Source of the DNA: Sophora flavescens
Lineage: Eukaryota; Streptophyta; Magnoliopsida; Fabales; Fabaceae
DNA length: 64,000 nucleotides
Direction of reading: 5' to 3'
Assembly (NCBI GenBank): GCA_030762895.1
Contig: CM061062.1
Span: 291,196,985-291,260,984 of the forward strand
The position numbers and the translations under genes are program-made. The notes beneath the pieces were generated by a model. That model searched no databases, had not been told where the DNA came from, and saw only the letters and a program-made list of their open reading frames with translations. This document shows positions 19,512 through 32,900 of this stretch, one piece after another (the first letter of the stretch is position 1; each line of letters opens with the position of its first letter).

Positions 19512-21229
19512 TGAAGTAGGCACAGGCAAACACAAGAAGGGGGGGGGGGGGGGGGGTTGAATTGTGTTTGTTAATTATTTTCGTAAAAACCCTTTTGAAC
19601 AACTTTTTCACAAGCAGAAGATAAAAAGATTAAGCATACAAGAAATCCTTTTTTAAAAGATCAACAAAAGCAATATCAAAACCCCAAAGTTAGTATAAGC
19701 AAATAAAACTGAAGAGTTTAGGGATAGAAAATTCATGCAAGAGATTTTATCCTGGTTCACTCTCTTCCAAGCAAAAGCTACGTCCAGTCCCTTCGACTTG
19801 AAGGATTTTTCCACTATTTCTCCAAATATATTACACAATAGGTATTCAACACCTCTTCAGGCTACAAGTATTCCTTTCTTACCAAGCCTCTTCAAGCTCT
19901 AACTCTATCACAGAGATTTAAAAGTTGATCTTATCAACTCACTAAGTGTGAGAATATAACAGTTTAAGATCAGTTGAATATTACAACAATATCCAAACTA
20001 AAAGAATACAGACTTTTTCTTTTGAGAGAATGAAAGAATAGGAGCTTGTCTTCTCAAGAATTGTATTAGCAGAAGTTAGGCTAGAAAAAGTTGTTTCTTC
20101 AGTATCTGAGGTCTTCTATTTATAGTGACATTCTTCTATTCCTGTAATTCTTCAACGGTTACTTTGAATAATCCCATTCAGAGATAGCATTAAATGCATG
20201 ATATTCGTTGTGACTGATAGCTTGATTTTGGCTAGTTGAAAAGTATCCTTGGTTATTAGAGTATCACAAAATGGAGGCTCACTATTCTGAGCAATTATAC
20301 CTTAAAACTTTCTTTCCTCCTTTGTGTATAAACCAGCTTTTGTTCAGCAATAAAGATGTTATCGTATAGATCGTTTTGAAATTCCAATTGTACTATTTGC
20401 TTTTTGTGTTTCCTTTATAGTACTATGATTTTTCTCAAAGCTAACAAGACATTAAATCGGATAAAGACAAATGGAAAGAACAAATATTCATTTGAAATAA
20501 ATGTCAATCATTTGAAATAAATTCATTATGGACCATATTACATTAAATCACATTCAAGGTAGTAAAGATATAAAACATATAGCACCGTCTACTTAGTTTT
20601 AAGAACGCATCTATACAAGATTTTAATTCTGCTCATCCACTGATGTGGCAGAAGCGCTCGTCTACTAATGTGGTAGAAGCGCTCGTCTACTAAAGTGATA
20701 GAAGCGCTCGTCTACTAATATGGTAGAATCACTCGTCTACTAATATGGTAGAAGCGCTCGTCTACTAATGTGGTTGAGGTGCTCATCCATTGAAGTCATT
20801 GGACTTGCTAAGTCCTTAGAGAAGCTCCGTCCAGCGATGTGGCATATAGAGCTCGTCTACTAGATTACTTTGTGTTTTAGTTCTTTTTCTTAGCTAATTA
20901 CTTCCGTCTGCTGACGTGGCAAAATGGACGTGCTTATTTTCAAGTCTTTGGACTTGCTATACCTATCAAGTTATTTAGGTATTCATTTATAGCCTCCTCT
21001 ACTAAGGAAAACCAGTCTACCTATTAATTAAAATATAAACAATTTAAATAACCTTTGGACGGGTAATTATTTGCACGAGTCCAAGCATTGTATTCCTTAT
21101 ATTATTTTGGATATTCCTGCATAAACTGAACTCACTTGTTAGATCTCAACTAACACTTTGCCAAGAAAATTTAATCCTTTTGTTAGCATCAAAACTTAGA
21201 TATTATTAAGTCAAAAACCACTTTGGTTC
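19512..21229 (-). mobile_element. SIRE-type copia 3' LTR, minus orientation
   Basis: The inner edge is clear: on the minus strand a GGGGGAGA polypurine tract is followed by TTGTTGGAACC (plus 21220-21240), the standard SIRE/Maximus junction. The outer edge is placed at TG 19512 because the Ogre ORF1 frame ends there. A run of 18 G's at 19539-19556 followed by ttgaattgtgttt is typical of the LTR 3' part. A minus-strand TATA box (CTATAAATAG) is at 20115-20124. The copy is the 3' LTR. Its interior is cut at 21797. Confidence 0.7.
20640..20790. repeat. minisatellite of about 28 bp in copia LTR
   Basis: Five to six units built on 'gaagcgctcgtctactaatg' and 'tggta' stand in tandem, with two degenerate outliers at 20828-20860 and 20905-20935 ('gacgtggcaaaatgg'). 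They lie upstream of the LTR's TATA box when read on the minus strand. Confidence 0.85.
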
Positions 21230-21797
21230 CAACAATCTCCCCCTTTTTTATGATGACAAAAACTGATTAAATTTAAATAGCAAAGTCTAAGAGAGCTTGC
21301 AAGGTTCCCCCTAAGACAAAGCATTCAAATACTTAAGCAGACTAACAGATAGATACAAACACTTATCACAAGTATAAGAGCAAATAACATAAGTAAAGCA
21401 GATCAATGCAAATGCAAACATATAAGAGCTTTTCAACAACTGACTTTATTTATAATTTTCTTTTTTTTCCTTTCTCCCCCTTTTTGTCATCAGCCAAAAA
21501 GGTAAAAAGGGAGTGGACCATCACTGTCAGCAAAATACAATAAGAAAGAAGAGATTCTAAGAAGAATGAGGTGGTGGAGAGGATTGGTTTGGATTTTGAT
21601 TCTTCTAAAATTCCATTAGCAAGGCCAGTATTTGAGTCAACATGACATTTCTAGGGGCCAAGGTGTCTTGCACTTGCTTTTGCACTCTTTCTTCAATTTG
21701 TTGTGCCATTTGCTCAGTCTTTTCTTCAACTATCTTTCCAACCTTATCATCAACAATTCTGCCAATGATGTCTTCAAGATTGGATGGCAAAGATAAC
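21230..21797 (-). other. copia 3' internal fragment
   Basis: This is the stretch between the polypurine tract and the break at 21797. On the minus strand a 61-codon frame (21790-21605) is open at its upstream side and reads as an amphipathic coiled coil (repeated VEEKTEQMAQQIEERVQKQ). SIRE elements carry an extra coiled-coil ORF downstream of pol, so this may be its end. The evidence is weak because the fragment is short. Confidence 0.45.
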
Positions 21798-23140
21798 TGT
21801 AAGACTCAATGACTTAGAGATTTTGATATATGACAAATACAATTTAATGTGTGTGCAAGTGTTTTAGTGTCAAATTGCAAAGACATGTATCAAGCGGTGA
21901 TCATCAACAAGTTCATTAAGCAAATAAAAGGAAAATATTCAAGGAAGAACTTGAAGGAATCAAGGAGCTGCATGTAGAAATCAAAAGAACAAAGTCAAAG
22001 ATCAAAGGATCATCAAGATCAAGCTTAAAGGAGCATTTTAGATTGAAGTCTTAGATGATTTGTAAGAGAAAGAAATCTCTTAGTCACAAGATAGCTCAAC
22101 TAAAACGATGCATGAAGAAAATCAATTTTCATAACCTGCATTAAAAGGAATAAATTTTTTTAATGAAAATGATTTTTGGAAATAAAAAAATTATTTGTCA
22201 GGTACATCCATGTAATCAATGGATGTATGTCTGCTACTGTAACTGACAAATGAATTTAAGGTTCTTGATTCAATACATAGATGTATTGAATGGGTGTACT
22301 GATGGATTAACCAAGTTAAAGTTTTTGAAAAACACGTACAACCATGTATTACACAGGTGTACAAAAACTATCAGAACTACTATCAGAACTATCAGTATGA
22401 AATTGGTTAATACAGCCCTGTGCTCAACCCCTGTTCAAGAATCAGAATCAAGAAAACAGATTCTGTTATCAGACCCAAATCTGTTTTAATTGATCCCAAC
22501 GACTATAACTTATTTCCTATATGTAGAGGGATCAAAGGAACACTTTTAAAAACAGATCAGAAGTTTACCAAATCAATTAGAGAGATCAATTGTGAAAATC
22601 AGTCATCTTCTTGCTTGAGCTTCATTGTGAAAAAGAGTGTTTCAATTCTCATAAGAACTTCAACTTGTATATCTGACTATTGAGAGTTTAGGAATCAATC
22701 TTTTCGTCATATTTGATTGTAAAGAGAGAGGGAGTCTCTCCGTGTGATTTGGGTGAGGTATCCCTAAGGAAGAACATTGAGGCTCTTCACAAGAGTGTGG
22801 TATCTCAAGGTGAAGGAGTGCTCTGTGGTGTAAAGGTTTTTCAAGCTACCTAGCTAAAGCTTGTTGTGTTAGTGTGTGAAAACCCACAGGTGGAGTGGGG
22901 ACTGGATGTAGGTCACAGTGGTGGTGACTGAACCAGGATAAATCTAGTTGTGTGGTATCTGTAAACTCAAAATCTTTAATTTCGGTCTTGCGCATATAAC
23001 TGTGATCTTGATGTTCTAAGTTTTCAATTGATATCAGTTCTTGATATGTTTAATATGAATTAAAACCAGAGTATTACTGCAATCAATCTTGAGTTATTAA
23101 TTGTTCAAAACTGAGTTGATTAAGACTATTCTTGATCACT
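21798..23140 (+). mobile_element. SIRE/Maximus-like LTR, plus orientation
   Basis: Starts TGTAAGACTC at 21798. The 3' half carries words usual at the end of SIRE-type LTRs ('acccacaggtggagtgggga', 'tgaaccaggataaa', 'tgtggtatctg'). Three dyads lie at 22203-22362. No primer-binding site follows, and the right end next to the Athila LTR is approximate. No target duplication was found, so this is a truncated or solo LTR. Reading frames at 22250-22683 are LTR sequence and not genes. Confidence 0.5.
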
Positions 23141-24488
23141 GATAAGCCTCTGGCTCATCTAGTTTTATGGCAGTATGACCAGGGTTTTGTGCAAATTATA
23201 TCCTATTTTCACCCAAATTAGATTAGATTGTCCTCAAGCAAGGTTTTGAGTCTCTAAAGTAGTTTTAGGTTAATTTAGCCAGTTTTGAGTCAAATAATAC
23301 ACTTATAGCTGTGTCTTTGTTTTCAGGTTAAGTTGGAAGTCATGAGAATAAAGAAGCAGGGGATTCGCCCCGCGAATATCTCTTCGCCTCGCGACCCCGA
23401 AGACTGACTGTTCCAAGAAAATGCAAGGTTTCTGGTTCGCCCTGCGAAGAAGATCTCGCCCCGCGAGTCACCCAGCCCTGAAAGTCAGAGACTATCACGG
23501 CTTACTCGTGTTGAAGGTCACGGCTATGGCAGTTTTGAAGTTGAAGAGTTTCGCCACGCGAACAATAACTCGCCTCGCGAGCCTGGAAGTCAGAAAGCAT
23601 CACGGTTGGCCCTTGATGTTCATAACGGGCGTAATAAGAAGACTCTTCAGATTCTCGCCCCGCGAGTAGTCCTTCACCCCGCGAGAATACCAAAGGTTGC
23701 AGACTGTTCATAAGATTCGCATCGTGAGAGAGGCTTCGCCTCGCGAGTGGGCTAAATTTCTGAACTGTATAAAAGGCTGTTCTGGACAGATTGAAAAGAC
23801 TTTTGGCTTCTCCATTGTTCTGTTTACATTTTTCTCTGTGTGTTTTCGTTTCTTTCATGGAGAACTAAGTTTCTAGGATTAATCTATTGTAATCGATTTC
23901 CACTACACTTGAGGTTCTTGTATTTCCTGTTTTGTATGCTTTTCCCTTTTCAATGCCATTCTTTATATTTCTGTTTGCTTAATTCAGGAGTATATTGTGT
24001 TGTATTGATTTATTTTCGGTGATATCATGTTCCTATAATTAATCGCGTTTGCTTAATTCGCGTGTGTACGTTTCGTGTTCGCTTAGTTCACGAAGGGCTT
24101 AACCCCATTTGCTTAATTCGGGAATAGGGACATGTATCTGTAGTAGTGGTTTCGCTTGTAAATTGTTGCTACAACCGGGAGGGGATTAGAATCTGCTTAG
24201 GGCTTGGAAATTTCATGAACCTATGATAGTTGGGAAATCGAGAACAATAGATTAATCGGTTTTTAGCTATTTGACAAACTCTTTGAATTGCCTTGTTTCA
24301 TTGCTCTGTTATTATTTTGTTTTCTTTGATTGCATCCCAATCCAACCCCCCCCCCCCCCCCCCAAAAAATGATTTTTGTGGAAAATAACACTTTAAGAGT
24401 CCTTGTGAGACGACATCCGAGTTGTCGCCCTAAACTACAGTTTTACAAACCGCTCGTTCTTTTTGGCGCGTGCGCGACAGCGCGACCA
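23141..24488 (+). mobile_element. Athila 5' LTR
   Basis: The right edge is sure: CA at 24487-24488 is followed by the primer site. The left edge (TGATAAGCC at about 23141) is inferred. A TATA box TATAAAAG lies at 23768-23775. Upstream of it are five pairs of a GC-rich word (TCGCCCCGCGAA type, 23363-23749). The end matches the LTR at 1-420. A run of C's is at about 24345-24364. Confidence 0.7.
23768..23775 (+). promoter_or_regulatory. TATA box of Athila LTR
   Basis: TATAAAAG lies in 'gaactgtataaaaggctg', about 20 bp after the last GC-rich dyad cassette and 720 bp before the LTR end. The downstream sequence is pyrimidine-rich, as in transcribed LTR leaders. Confidence 0.65.
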
Positions 24489-24494
24489 AAAATT

Positions 24495-24511
24495 TGCGCC
24501 GTTGCCGGGGA
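24495..24511 (+). promoter_or_regulatory. tRNA-Asp primer-binding site of Athila
   Basis: TGCGCCGTTGCCGGGGA matches the complement of the tRNA-Asp 3' end (TGGCGCCGTTGCCGGGGA) except for one lost G. tRNA-Asp priming is the usual choice of the Athila lineage. Confidence 0.85.
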
Positions 24512-24720
24512 CTCTGATTTGTTAATTTTCGCATTTTTTTTTTATTTTCTTTTCTTTCTTTTATTTTCTGTTTTTGTTTTGAATTGGTCTGGCTACTAGG
24601 TCTAATTGCCCTGAACTGTGTGATTTTGACCCGGAAATTGAAAGAACACTGCACACACTCCGTAGAGAATTTTGGGCTAGCACTAGTAGTGATTCTAATT
24701 CCAAAACTGTTTTTGAAAAC

Positions 24721-26293
24721 ATGGGTGACCAGAGGACATTAAGACAGCTTGCTGCCCCTGATGTAAATTACAATGGATTGTGTATTTCATATCCTGGTGC
24801 TGATACTCCTTTTGAACTAAAATCTGGTTTCATTCACTTGTTTAATGGTCTTGCAGGTGAGGATCCACACAAGCACTTGAAGGAATTCCAAGTTGTCTGC
24901 TCCACAACCTCGAGATCAGAGGGAGTCACTGAGGATAGCATCAAACTGAAGGCTTTTCCGTTCTCACTCCAGGGAGCTGCAAAGGATTGGCTGTTGTATC
25001 TTGAGCCCAACTCTATCACCATTTGGAATGATTTGAAGAGGGTTTTTCTAGAAAGATATTTTCCTGCTACAAGAGCTGCTTCAATAAGAAAAGAAATATG
25101 TGGCATCAGGCAAGGGAATGAATCGCTAGCTGAATATTGGGAAAGGTTCAAGCATTTGGTATCCAGTTGCCCCCAAAGATCAAATTTCCCGAACAGCTCC
25201 GATCCAAGACTTTTATGAAGGATTACTGCCGATGGATAGGAATCTTTTGGATGCTGCTAGTGGGGGAGCACTAGTTGATAAGACCCCAGCTGCTGCCAAG
25301 CAACTCATTGAGAACATGTCATTGAATTCCCAGCAGTTTACTACCAGAAGAAATTCAGTTGAGACAAGAGGTGTGCATGAGGTCCATAGTTCATCTTCCA
25401 ACCAGGCCGCCCTTGAGAATAGATTGGATGAGCTGACTTCCTTTGTAAGGCAATTGGAAATAGACAGGGTTCAGCCTGCAAAGTTATGTAGCATGTGCAA
25501 TTCACCTGAGCACCCACATGATCCATGCCCCATCCAGAGAGAAGAGTTTGTCAGTGAAGTATCTCAAGCTTATGCAGTAAATCCATATAATCAAGGAAAC
25601 AGTCAGAATCGGTACAGCACTCTAGACCTCTCTACCAATAGGTACCATCCCAACTAGAGGAATCATCCTAATCTGCGGTATGGGAACTCATCCCAACAAC
25701 AACCGATGGCAGCACCTCAGAATCCTCCTCCAGTGACTACTTCTGCACCTTCAGGACCTTCCCTAGAGGATATGCTCAAGCAATTGGCTGCAAACAACCT
25801 CCAGCTTCAGCAGCAAATGGGACAGATTCAGACTTCACAGACACAGTTTCAGCAGCAAACAAGTGACAGCATTCAAGATTTGAGGACACAGATTGGACAG
25901 ATGGCCACATCCATGAATAACATACAGCAAGGTCAAGGAACAACCCAGCTGCCGGCACAACCAGTGATAAATCCCAATGCCTCCAACCCTAATGTGAGTG
26001 CCATATCTCTGAGATCTGGAAAAGTTGTTGAGGACACCTCTGAAAAAGATGAGCCTACTGTTGAGGTAACTCCCGAGCCTATTGTTGAAGTTGAAGTTGA
26101 TAAAGTGTACAGACCACCCATCCCATTCCCACACAGAATTCAGAAAAATAAGAAAATTGGTGGTGAAGACAAGGAAAGGGAGATCTTAGATGTGTTCAGA
26201 AAGGTAGCTGTGAATATTCCTCTCCTAGATGTGATCAAGCAAGTGCCCAAATAGGCCAAATTTCTGAAGGATCTATGCACCAACAAGAGGAAG
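24721..26293 (+). pseudogene. Athila gag
   Basis: The frame starts MGDQRTLRQLAAPDVNYNGL and holds the retrotransposon gag core: FIHLFNGLAGEDPHKHLKEF, KAFPFSLQGAAKDWL, FLERYFPATRAA and ESLAEYWERFKHLVSSCPQ. It is damaged by frameshifts near 25170-25210 and by in-frame stops at 25655 and 26252. A C-x2-C-x5-H-x4-C-like motif (CSMCNSPEHPHDPC) stands where the zinc knuckle would be, followed by a Gln-rich coiled region (25770-25960). Gag packages the element's RNA. It is read through into pol in the same frame, apart from the stops. Confidence 0.85.
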
Positions 26294-29200
26294 ATGAAGA
26301 ATAATGAGAGGGTTGATTTGGGAAGAAATGTCTCAGCTCTTATCCAGTCTAGGCCTGCATCAGAAAGAGTTGCTGTTTTAGCCCCTACTCATGCATTACC
26401 ACAGAAGTGCAAGGATCCAGGCACTTTCACTATTCCATGCACTATTGGGGACAGGAAGTTTGAAAACTGCATGCTGGACTTGGGAGCATCCATAAATGTC
26501 ATGCCTACCTCCATCTTTAACAACCTTGATCTTGGGCCTTTGCAGTATACAGGTCTTACCATCCAGTTGGCCAACAGGACCAGTGCCCAACCCATGGGAA
26601 TGGTAGAAGATGTGCTAGTGCAAGTTGATGATTTGATCTTCCCTGCTGACTTCTACATCTTAGATATGGCAGAAGAGACTCATTCCAGTAGATCGCCAAT
26701 AATCTTGGGCAGACCATTCATGAAGACAGCCAAGACTAAGATTGATGTGAATGATGGGTCTATGTCTATGGAGTTTGGTGATATTGTGGCCAAGTTTAAT
26801 ATCTTTGATGCTATGAAACACCCACTGGAGGAGCACTCTGTTTTCCACTTAGAGTTGCTTTCTGAGTTTATTGAGGATACCCATGAGGGCTTTATTTCTG
26901 ATTTTCCATTCATTTCTGGTTTTGATGATGTATATACTTGTACTAACTGTACTGACACTAACCTTTGTTCTGTTTGTGCTGAGTTTCTTGATTCAACCTT
27001 ACAGGGTGATAGTGATAGTGATAGTGAGAGTGAAGCTGTCTGTTCTACAGAAGTCCGTGGCATCATGGCTACTCCCAATGTACCATCCATTGAGCAGCCG
27101 CCCTCCTTAGAGATCAAGCCTCTCCCAGAGAACCTGAAGTATGCCTACCTGGAGACAAATGAGAAGCTTCTGGTCATCATTTCTTCCAGCCTTGACTCTG
27201 ACCAGGAAGCAAAACTATTGGAAGTTCTGAAGAAGCGCAAGAAGGCTATTGGGTGGACTTTGGCTGATATTCCAGGAATTAGCCCCTCCATATGCATGCA
27301 CAGAATTCTATTGGAGGATGGAGCTAAACCAGTAAGACAGGCCCAAAGGCGACTTAATCCATTGATTTTGGATGTGGTGAAGAAAGAGGTGACTAAGCTT
27401 CTACAGGCAGGTATTATATACCCCATCTCTGATAGTACTTGGGTAAGTCCGGTGCAAGTTGTACCAAAGAAGTCCGGTCTAACAGTAGTTAGGAATGATA
27501 ATAATGAGCTTGTACCTACTAGAGTCCAGAATAGCTGGCGAGTTTGTATAGATTATAGGAAGTTGAACCAGGCCACCGAAAGGATCACTTTCCTTTGCCG
27601 TTCATAGATCGGGATCTTTGGATCTACTGGTAAATCTCATTATTGCTTTCTTGATGGCTTTTCCGGGTATTTCCAGATCCATATTGCCCCTGAGGATTAG
27701 GAAAAGACCACTTTCACGTGCCCCTTCGGTACGTTTGCCTATAGGAGGATGCCATTTGGCCTTTGTAATGCTCCTGGCACCTTTCAAAGATGCATGCTTA
27801 GCATTTTCTCTGAATTTATTGAAAATTGCATAGAGGTGTTCATGGATGACTTCACTGTATATGGCTCCTCATTTGATGCATGTTTGCATAGTCTGAGTTT
27901 AGTTTTAGAAAGATGTATTGAGACTGATTTGATTTTGAACTATGAGAAATGTCACTTTATGGTGGAACAGGGGATAGTTTTGGGTCATGTAATTTCTAAA
28001 GAGGGTATTTCAGTAGATCCTGCAAAAATTGATGTGATTTCTTCATTGCCTTACCCATCTTGCGTACGCGAGATCCGTGCTTTTCTTGGCCATGCAGGTT
28101 TCTACAGGCGCTTTATTAAGGACTTCAGCAAGATAGCACTGCCATTGTCAAACCTGCTGAAGAATGATGCTGTGTTTCAGTTTGATGAAAAGTGCAAGAA
28201 GGCATTTGACAACCTGAAAAGAGCGTTGACTTCTACCCCTGTCATCCAGCCCCCTGACTGGACACTCCCTTTTGAACTTATGTGTGATGCTTCCAATTTT
28301 GCTGTGGGAGCAGTTCTGGCACAAAGGGTGGGCAAGGTTGCCCATGTAATTCATTATGCTTCTAGGACATTAGATGCTACACAATCAAATTACACCACCA
28401 CTGAGAAAGAATTGCTAGCTGTTGTATTTGCACTTGATAAGTTTAGGTCATATTTGCTAGGTTCTAGGGTTATTGTTTTCACTGACCATGCAGCTCTGAA
28501 ATATCTGTTAAAGAAACCAGAAGCTAAGCCAAGACTGATCCGGTGGATGCTTTTGCTCCAAGAATTCAATGTGGAGATCAAAGACAAGAGTGGAGCTGAA
28601 AATTTGGTAGTCGATCACTTGAGCCGAATAGCTAGGGATGAGGATCCTTCTCCCATCCAAGATGATTTCCCTGATGAGAGACTGCTACATCTGTATGGGG
28701 TAACCCCCTGGTTTGCTAACATAGTTAACTTTCTGGTTGCTGGTGTTGTTCCTGCAGGTACAAGTAGATCCAAGTTCCACAAGCTCAAGAGCGATGCAAA
28801 GTACTATGTGTGGGATGATCCCTACCTGTGGAAGTTTTGCAGTGATCAGGTGATTCGGAGGTGTGTCCCCGATCATGAGACAGAGTCCATTATGCATTTC
28901 TCTCATGCCTCTCAAGTTGGAGGACATTTTGGACCACAGAGGACAGCAAGAAAAGTCCTGGATTCTGGGTTCTACTGGCCCACAATTTTTAGAGATGCCT
29001 ATGAGGTATACAGGAATTGTAAAGAATGTCAAATAACAGGCCCTGCCATCACTCGTAGGAGTGAGATGCCTCAGCAGCAGCCCATGCTCTTTTGTGAGGT
29101 TTCTGATGTGTGGGGGATTGATTTTATGGGTCCTTTCCCCCCTTCTTTTGGTTTTGTATATATTCTTTTGGCTGTAGACTATGTTTCAAAGTGGGTAGAA

Positions 29201-29362
29201 GCAATCCCCACTAGGACTAACGATGCTAAAATTGTTTCCAAATTTGTTAGGTCCAACATTTTCTGCAGGTTTGGCATACCTAAGGCTATCATCAGCGACC
29301 AAGGCACTCACTTCTGCAACAGAACCATGGAAGCCTTACTCAGAAAATATGGGGTGTTGTAA
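26294..29362 (+). pseudogene. Athila pol: protease, RT, RNase H, integrase
   Basis: Domains in order: protease (CMLDLGASINVMPTSIF, active-site D-L-G-A as is usual in Athila) near 26470; reverse transcriptase from about 27300 with WRVCIDYRKLNQAT and the catalytic FMDDFTVYG; RNase H (LMCDASNFAVGAVLAQR, TTEKELLAVVFALDKF, TDHAALKYL); integrase zinc finger (HFSHASQVGGHFG, CKECQITGP) and core with WGIDFMGPF and IISDQGTHFCN. Frameshifts at about 27585-27630, a stop at 27699 in APED*EKTT, and a deletion at 29362 that removes the third catalytic residue of the integrase make it inactive. Confidence 0.9.
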
Positions 29363-29900
29363 AGTAAAGTGTTGTAACATGGACATGAAGGAAGCTGGTG
29401 TTGAAAGAAAACTGCAGTTGTAGCAACTTGAGGAGCTTAGGCTAGAAGCCTATGAAAGCTCCAGGATTTATAAAGAGAAAACAAAACAATTTCATGATAG
29501 GATGATTGTTAGAAAAGAATTTTATGTGGGCCAGAAAGTCTTATTGTTTAACTCCCGCCTGAGATTGATGGTTGGGAAACTTAGGTCCAAGTGGATTGGA
29601 CCATTTGTTGTTACTAATGTGTTTCCTTATGGTGCAGTAGAGATTCAAAGTACAGGTACCAACAAGACTTTCAAGGTTAACGGGCAGAGGCTGAAGCCAT
29701 TCCATGGTGTGGATGCTGGTGTTCCTGTGGATGTTAATGTTGAGGAGCTCTCCTTGGAAGCTCCCACCTACACTGATACTTGATCAGGGAGTTCCCTTTC
29801 CTTTCCCTCACTCTGATTGTATAGTTCTGTTGTTCATTGGGGACAAGGTATATTTTAAGTGTGAGGGAGGGAACTAGTTGTAGTTTTGTTTATCTTGTTT
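29363..29900 (+). pseudogene. Athila integrase C-terminus and pol end
   Basis: After the deletion the reading resumes with NMDMKEAGVERKLQL and continues through FYVGQKVLLFNSRLR and SKWIGPFVVTNVFPYG to a stop at 29783. The integrase segment with the HPQTNGQAE-type Glu is absent. Then comes the conserved non-coding word 'gtgagggagggaac' at 29859-29873, which follows pol in Athila-group elements. Any env-like ORF and the 3' LTR are missing, because LINE sequence begins at about 29915. Confidence 0.75.
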
Positions 29901-29919
29901 TTTTCTTTTCTTTGAATAA

Positions 29920-32900
29920 AGCTCCTGAATAATTTGAGAAGCTCAGGGAAAACAGGAATGTCCAAATGGGGCAACTCCTGACCAAAAATTGGGAGGTTAG
30001 CCATCAGAGATGAAGGGATAGTCCAGCTGCCATCCCTGATGAAGTCAGCAACCTTGGCTTTCAGTCTATGCTGTAAGTTGTGAGGAACTTGCAGCAGATC
30101 AACCAAAGGCATTGAGAGCCATTTGTCAGTCAAGAAATTAATTGAGGACCCATCTCCAATCTGCCAAAATGAATTGTTAAAAATAGACTGCATATGAGTT
30201 TTAATACCTGGCCATAAGGAAGACTTGACATAGGTGGGGACAGGCTTGCAGTGTTGAGAGAACCTGTTCCTAAGAAATGTAGCCCATTCAGCACAAGAGG
30301 AAACCATTTCAAAAGATAATTTCAGAAGAGCAGCATCATTAAGAGCTAACAAGGACTTAATGCCCAACCCTCCTTCCAGAACAGGCTTGCAAAGTTTCTT
30401 CCAAGCAACTGTGCAGATTTTCTTGACATTAGGATCTCCAGACCAAATAAAATTCCTAATGGATTTGTCTAAATCCTTAAGAACTGATGAGGGCCAACAA
30501 TAGACGTGAAAGCTATGAAGCATCATACTATTGATCACAGACTTGACAAGCTCAACCCTGCCCATGATGGAAAGAAGGCTACCTTTCCATGAGGCAAGTT
30601 TGGAGGTGATTCTATCTGCTAAAGGCTGCAAGTGAATCCTTCTTGGCTTGCCCTTGAAAATTGGAAGACCAAGATAGTTGAAAGGAAAGGATCCAGTAGA
30701 AAATCCAAGTATATTAGCCACTTTGGATGACTTGTTGGAGGAAATACTACACGAATAGAATTTGCACTTATTGAGGCTAAGCCTTTGGCCTGAAGCAGCT
30801 CCATATTCAGCAAAGAGGTTCATCAGGGCTTCAAGACCCCTCTTGCTACCCTTACAGAGGACTAGTACATCATCTGCATACAAAACATGGCTAGGAGAGG
30901 CAAGGTTTCTAGGTCCAGAAATAGTTTGTAACACTCCAGAACTGACAAGGGCAGATATCCCTCTACTCAAGGCATCTTCAGCTAGACAAAAAAGCAGAGG
31001 TGAAAGAGGGTCACCTTGCCTAACTCCTCTTTTACAGGCAAAAAATCCTTCTGGTTTTCAATTGATCAGGAAGGATAGCTTAGCAGAATGGAGGATTGTT
31101 TTGATCCAGTTGCAGAAAGTAAGATTGAAACCAAAAGCTTTCAAAATAGAAATAAGAAAGTTCCAGTCCAATGTGTTAAAAGCTTTTTTGATGTCAAGCT
31201 TTAGGGCCAGATTCCCACCATAGGCCTTATAGTCCAACAAATTACAAGCCTCTGAAGCAATACAAATGCACTCCTTGATATTTCTACCTTTGACAAAACC
31301 TCTTTGCTGAGGAGAAATGATTCTAGCTGCAATATTTGCTAGTCTGTCAGCTAACACCTTTGTAATGATTTTTAGTTGAAAATTGGCTAAAGCAATAGGT
31401 CTATAGTCTTCAATTCTATCAGCATGAGGCATTTTTGGAATCGGAACTACAAGATTGGAATTCATGTTAGGCAAGAGCCAATTTTGAGTAAAGAATTGAT
31501 TAACTGCCATACACACCTCAGTTCCAATAATATCCCAATAGGATTGGTAGAAACATCCACCAAAGCCATCAAGCCCGGGGGCACCCTCACTATTCATTGC
31601 AAAGACTGCTTTCTTTATTTCCCCCTTAGATGGCAGCATTGTTAACAAATTGTTCTCTTCAGCTGTAACAGAATTGGGAATAACTCTATTTATGAGATCA
31701 TTTGGTTGGCAATCATTAGGGACTGCATACAGATTTGAGAAGAATTCAATGACATGGTGAGCCAAGCCCCCTGCATCATCAATGATAGCATCTCCACATT
31801 TAAGCATACTCATAGACTTAGCAGCATATCTGGTTTTTGCAATTCTATGGAAAAATGTGGTGTTTCTGTCCCCTTGGCAGTGCCAATCTATCCTGGATTT
31901 TTCTCTCCAAAACTCCTCTTCAAACAGTAAAGCTTGCTGTAATTCAGTTTGTGCTAGAACCTCTTGTTCCATGAGATCATCAGTCACACCTCTGGAGTTA
32001 ATGAGTTGCTGAACAGAATCCACAGCAGCCAAGGCAGACTCAACTCTTTGATGCACATTCCCAAAAACCAGCTTGTTCCAATTTTTAAGTTCAATTTTTA
32101 AGGATTTCAGCTTCTGAGAGAGAACATACATTGGACAGCCATACACAGGTTTGCTCCACACTTCCTTAATGAGCCTATAACAATCCGGATGACCAGTCCA
32201 CATTTTATGAAATTTAAAAGCAGATGGGAAGGACTGAACCAATTTAGAACAGGTTACCATGAAAGGAAAGTGGTCAGACTGAGACCTAATCAAGGTACAA
32301 CAATAAGTGGAATTCCAATTGTCTAGCCAAGCTTCATTACAAAGGGTCCTATCCAGCCGTTTTTCAGTGTGAGCAGACCCTCTTCTCCTATTACTCCACG
32401 TAAAACTGGCTCCTCTTGTAGGGAGATGAATCAGGCTGGCTGCATCAGTGAAGTTCTTGAAATCTTCACAAGCTGCCTTGAGAGGTAAGGAAGAGCCTCT
32501 AACTTCATGGGATCCCATAACAAAATTGAAATCACCAAACATGCACCAAGGCCCAGGATTGTTGACCTACAGACTAATTAATTCTGACCAAAGGGATCTT
32601 CTTGAGAGATGAGATGTACTAGCATAAATAGCTGCAACAAAAAGATCTTTTCCATCTTTGTTTATATGAAATGAACACTGCTGAGTCGAGCAAGACAAAG
32701 AGGTAGGAGATAAATGACTACTACATAACCCCCATAGATTAGGAATATGGCTACCCCTATCATTTAGACAAAAAACTTTTACGTTTAGCTGCCTCCAAAA
32801 GGAATCTGGAACATCAGTTACCTTGATCCAAGGCTCATAAATGAAGACAAATTCTGGTTTGTTAGCAACACAAATTCTTGAAAACTAACCTTGTACTAGG

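Noticed and set aside
19539..19556. Run of 18 G's as a signal, and the C run at 24345-24364
   Set aside because: Homopolymers at a known G-rich place in SIRE-type LTRs and in an LTR leader; length is unreliable in sequencing.
22250..22683. Two overlapping small plus-strand frames
   Set aside because: They lie in the transcribed part of a copia LTR and have no domain.
24623..25401. Minus-strand frames over the Athila gag and pol
   Set aside because: They are antisense shadows of the gag and pol reading frames, with no domain.
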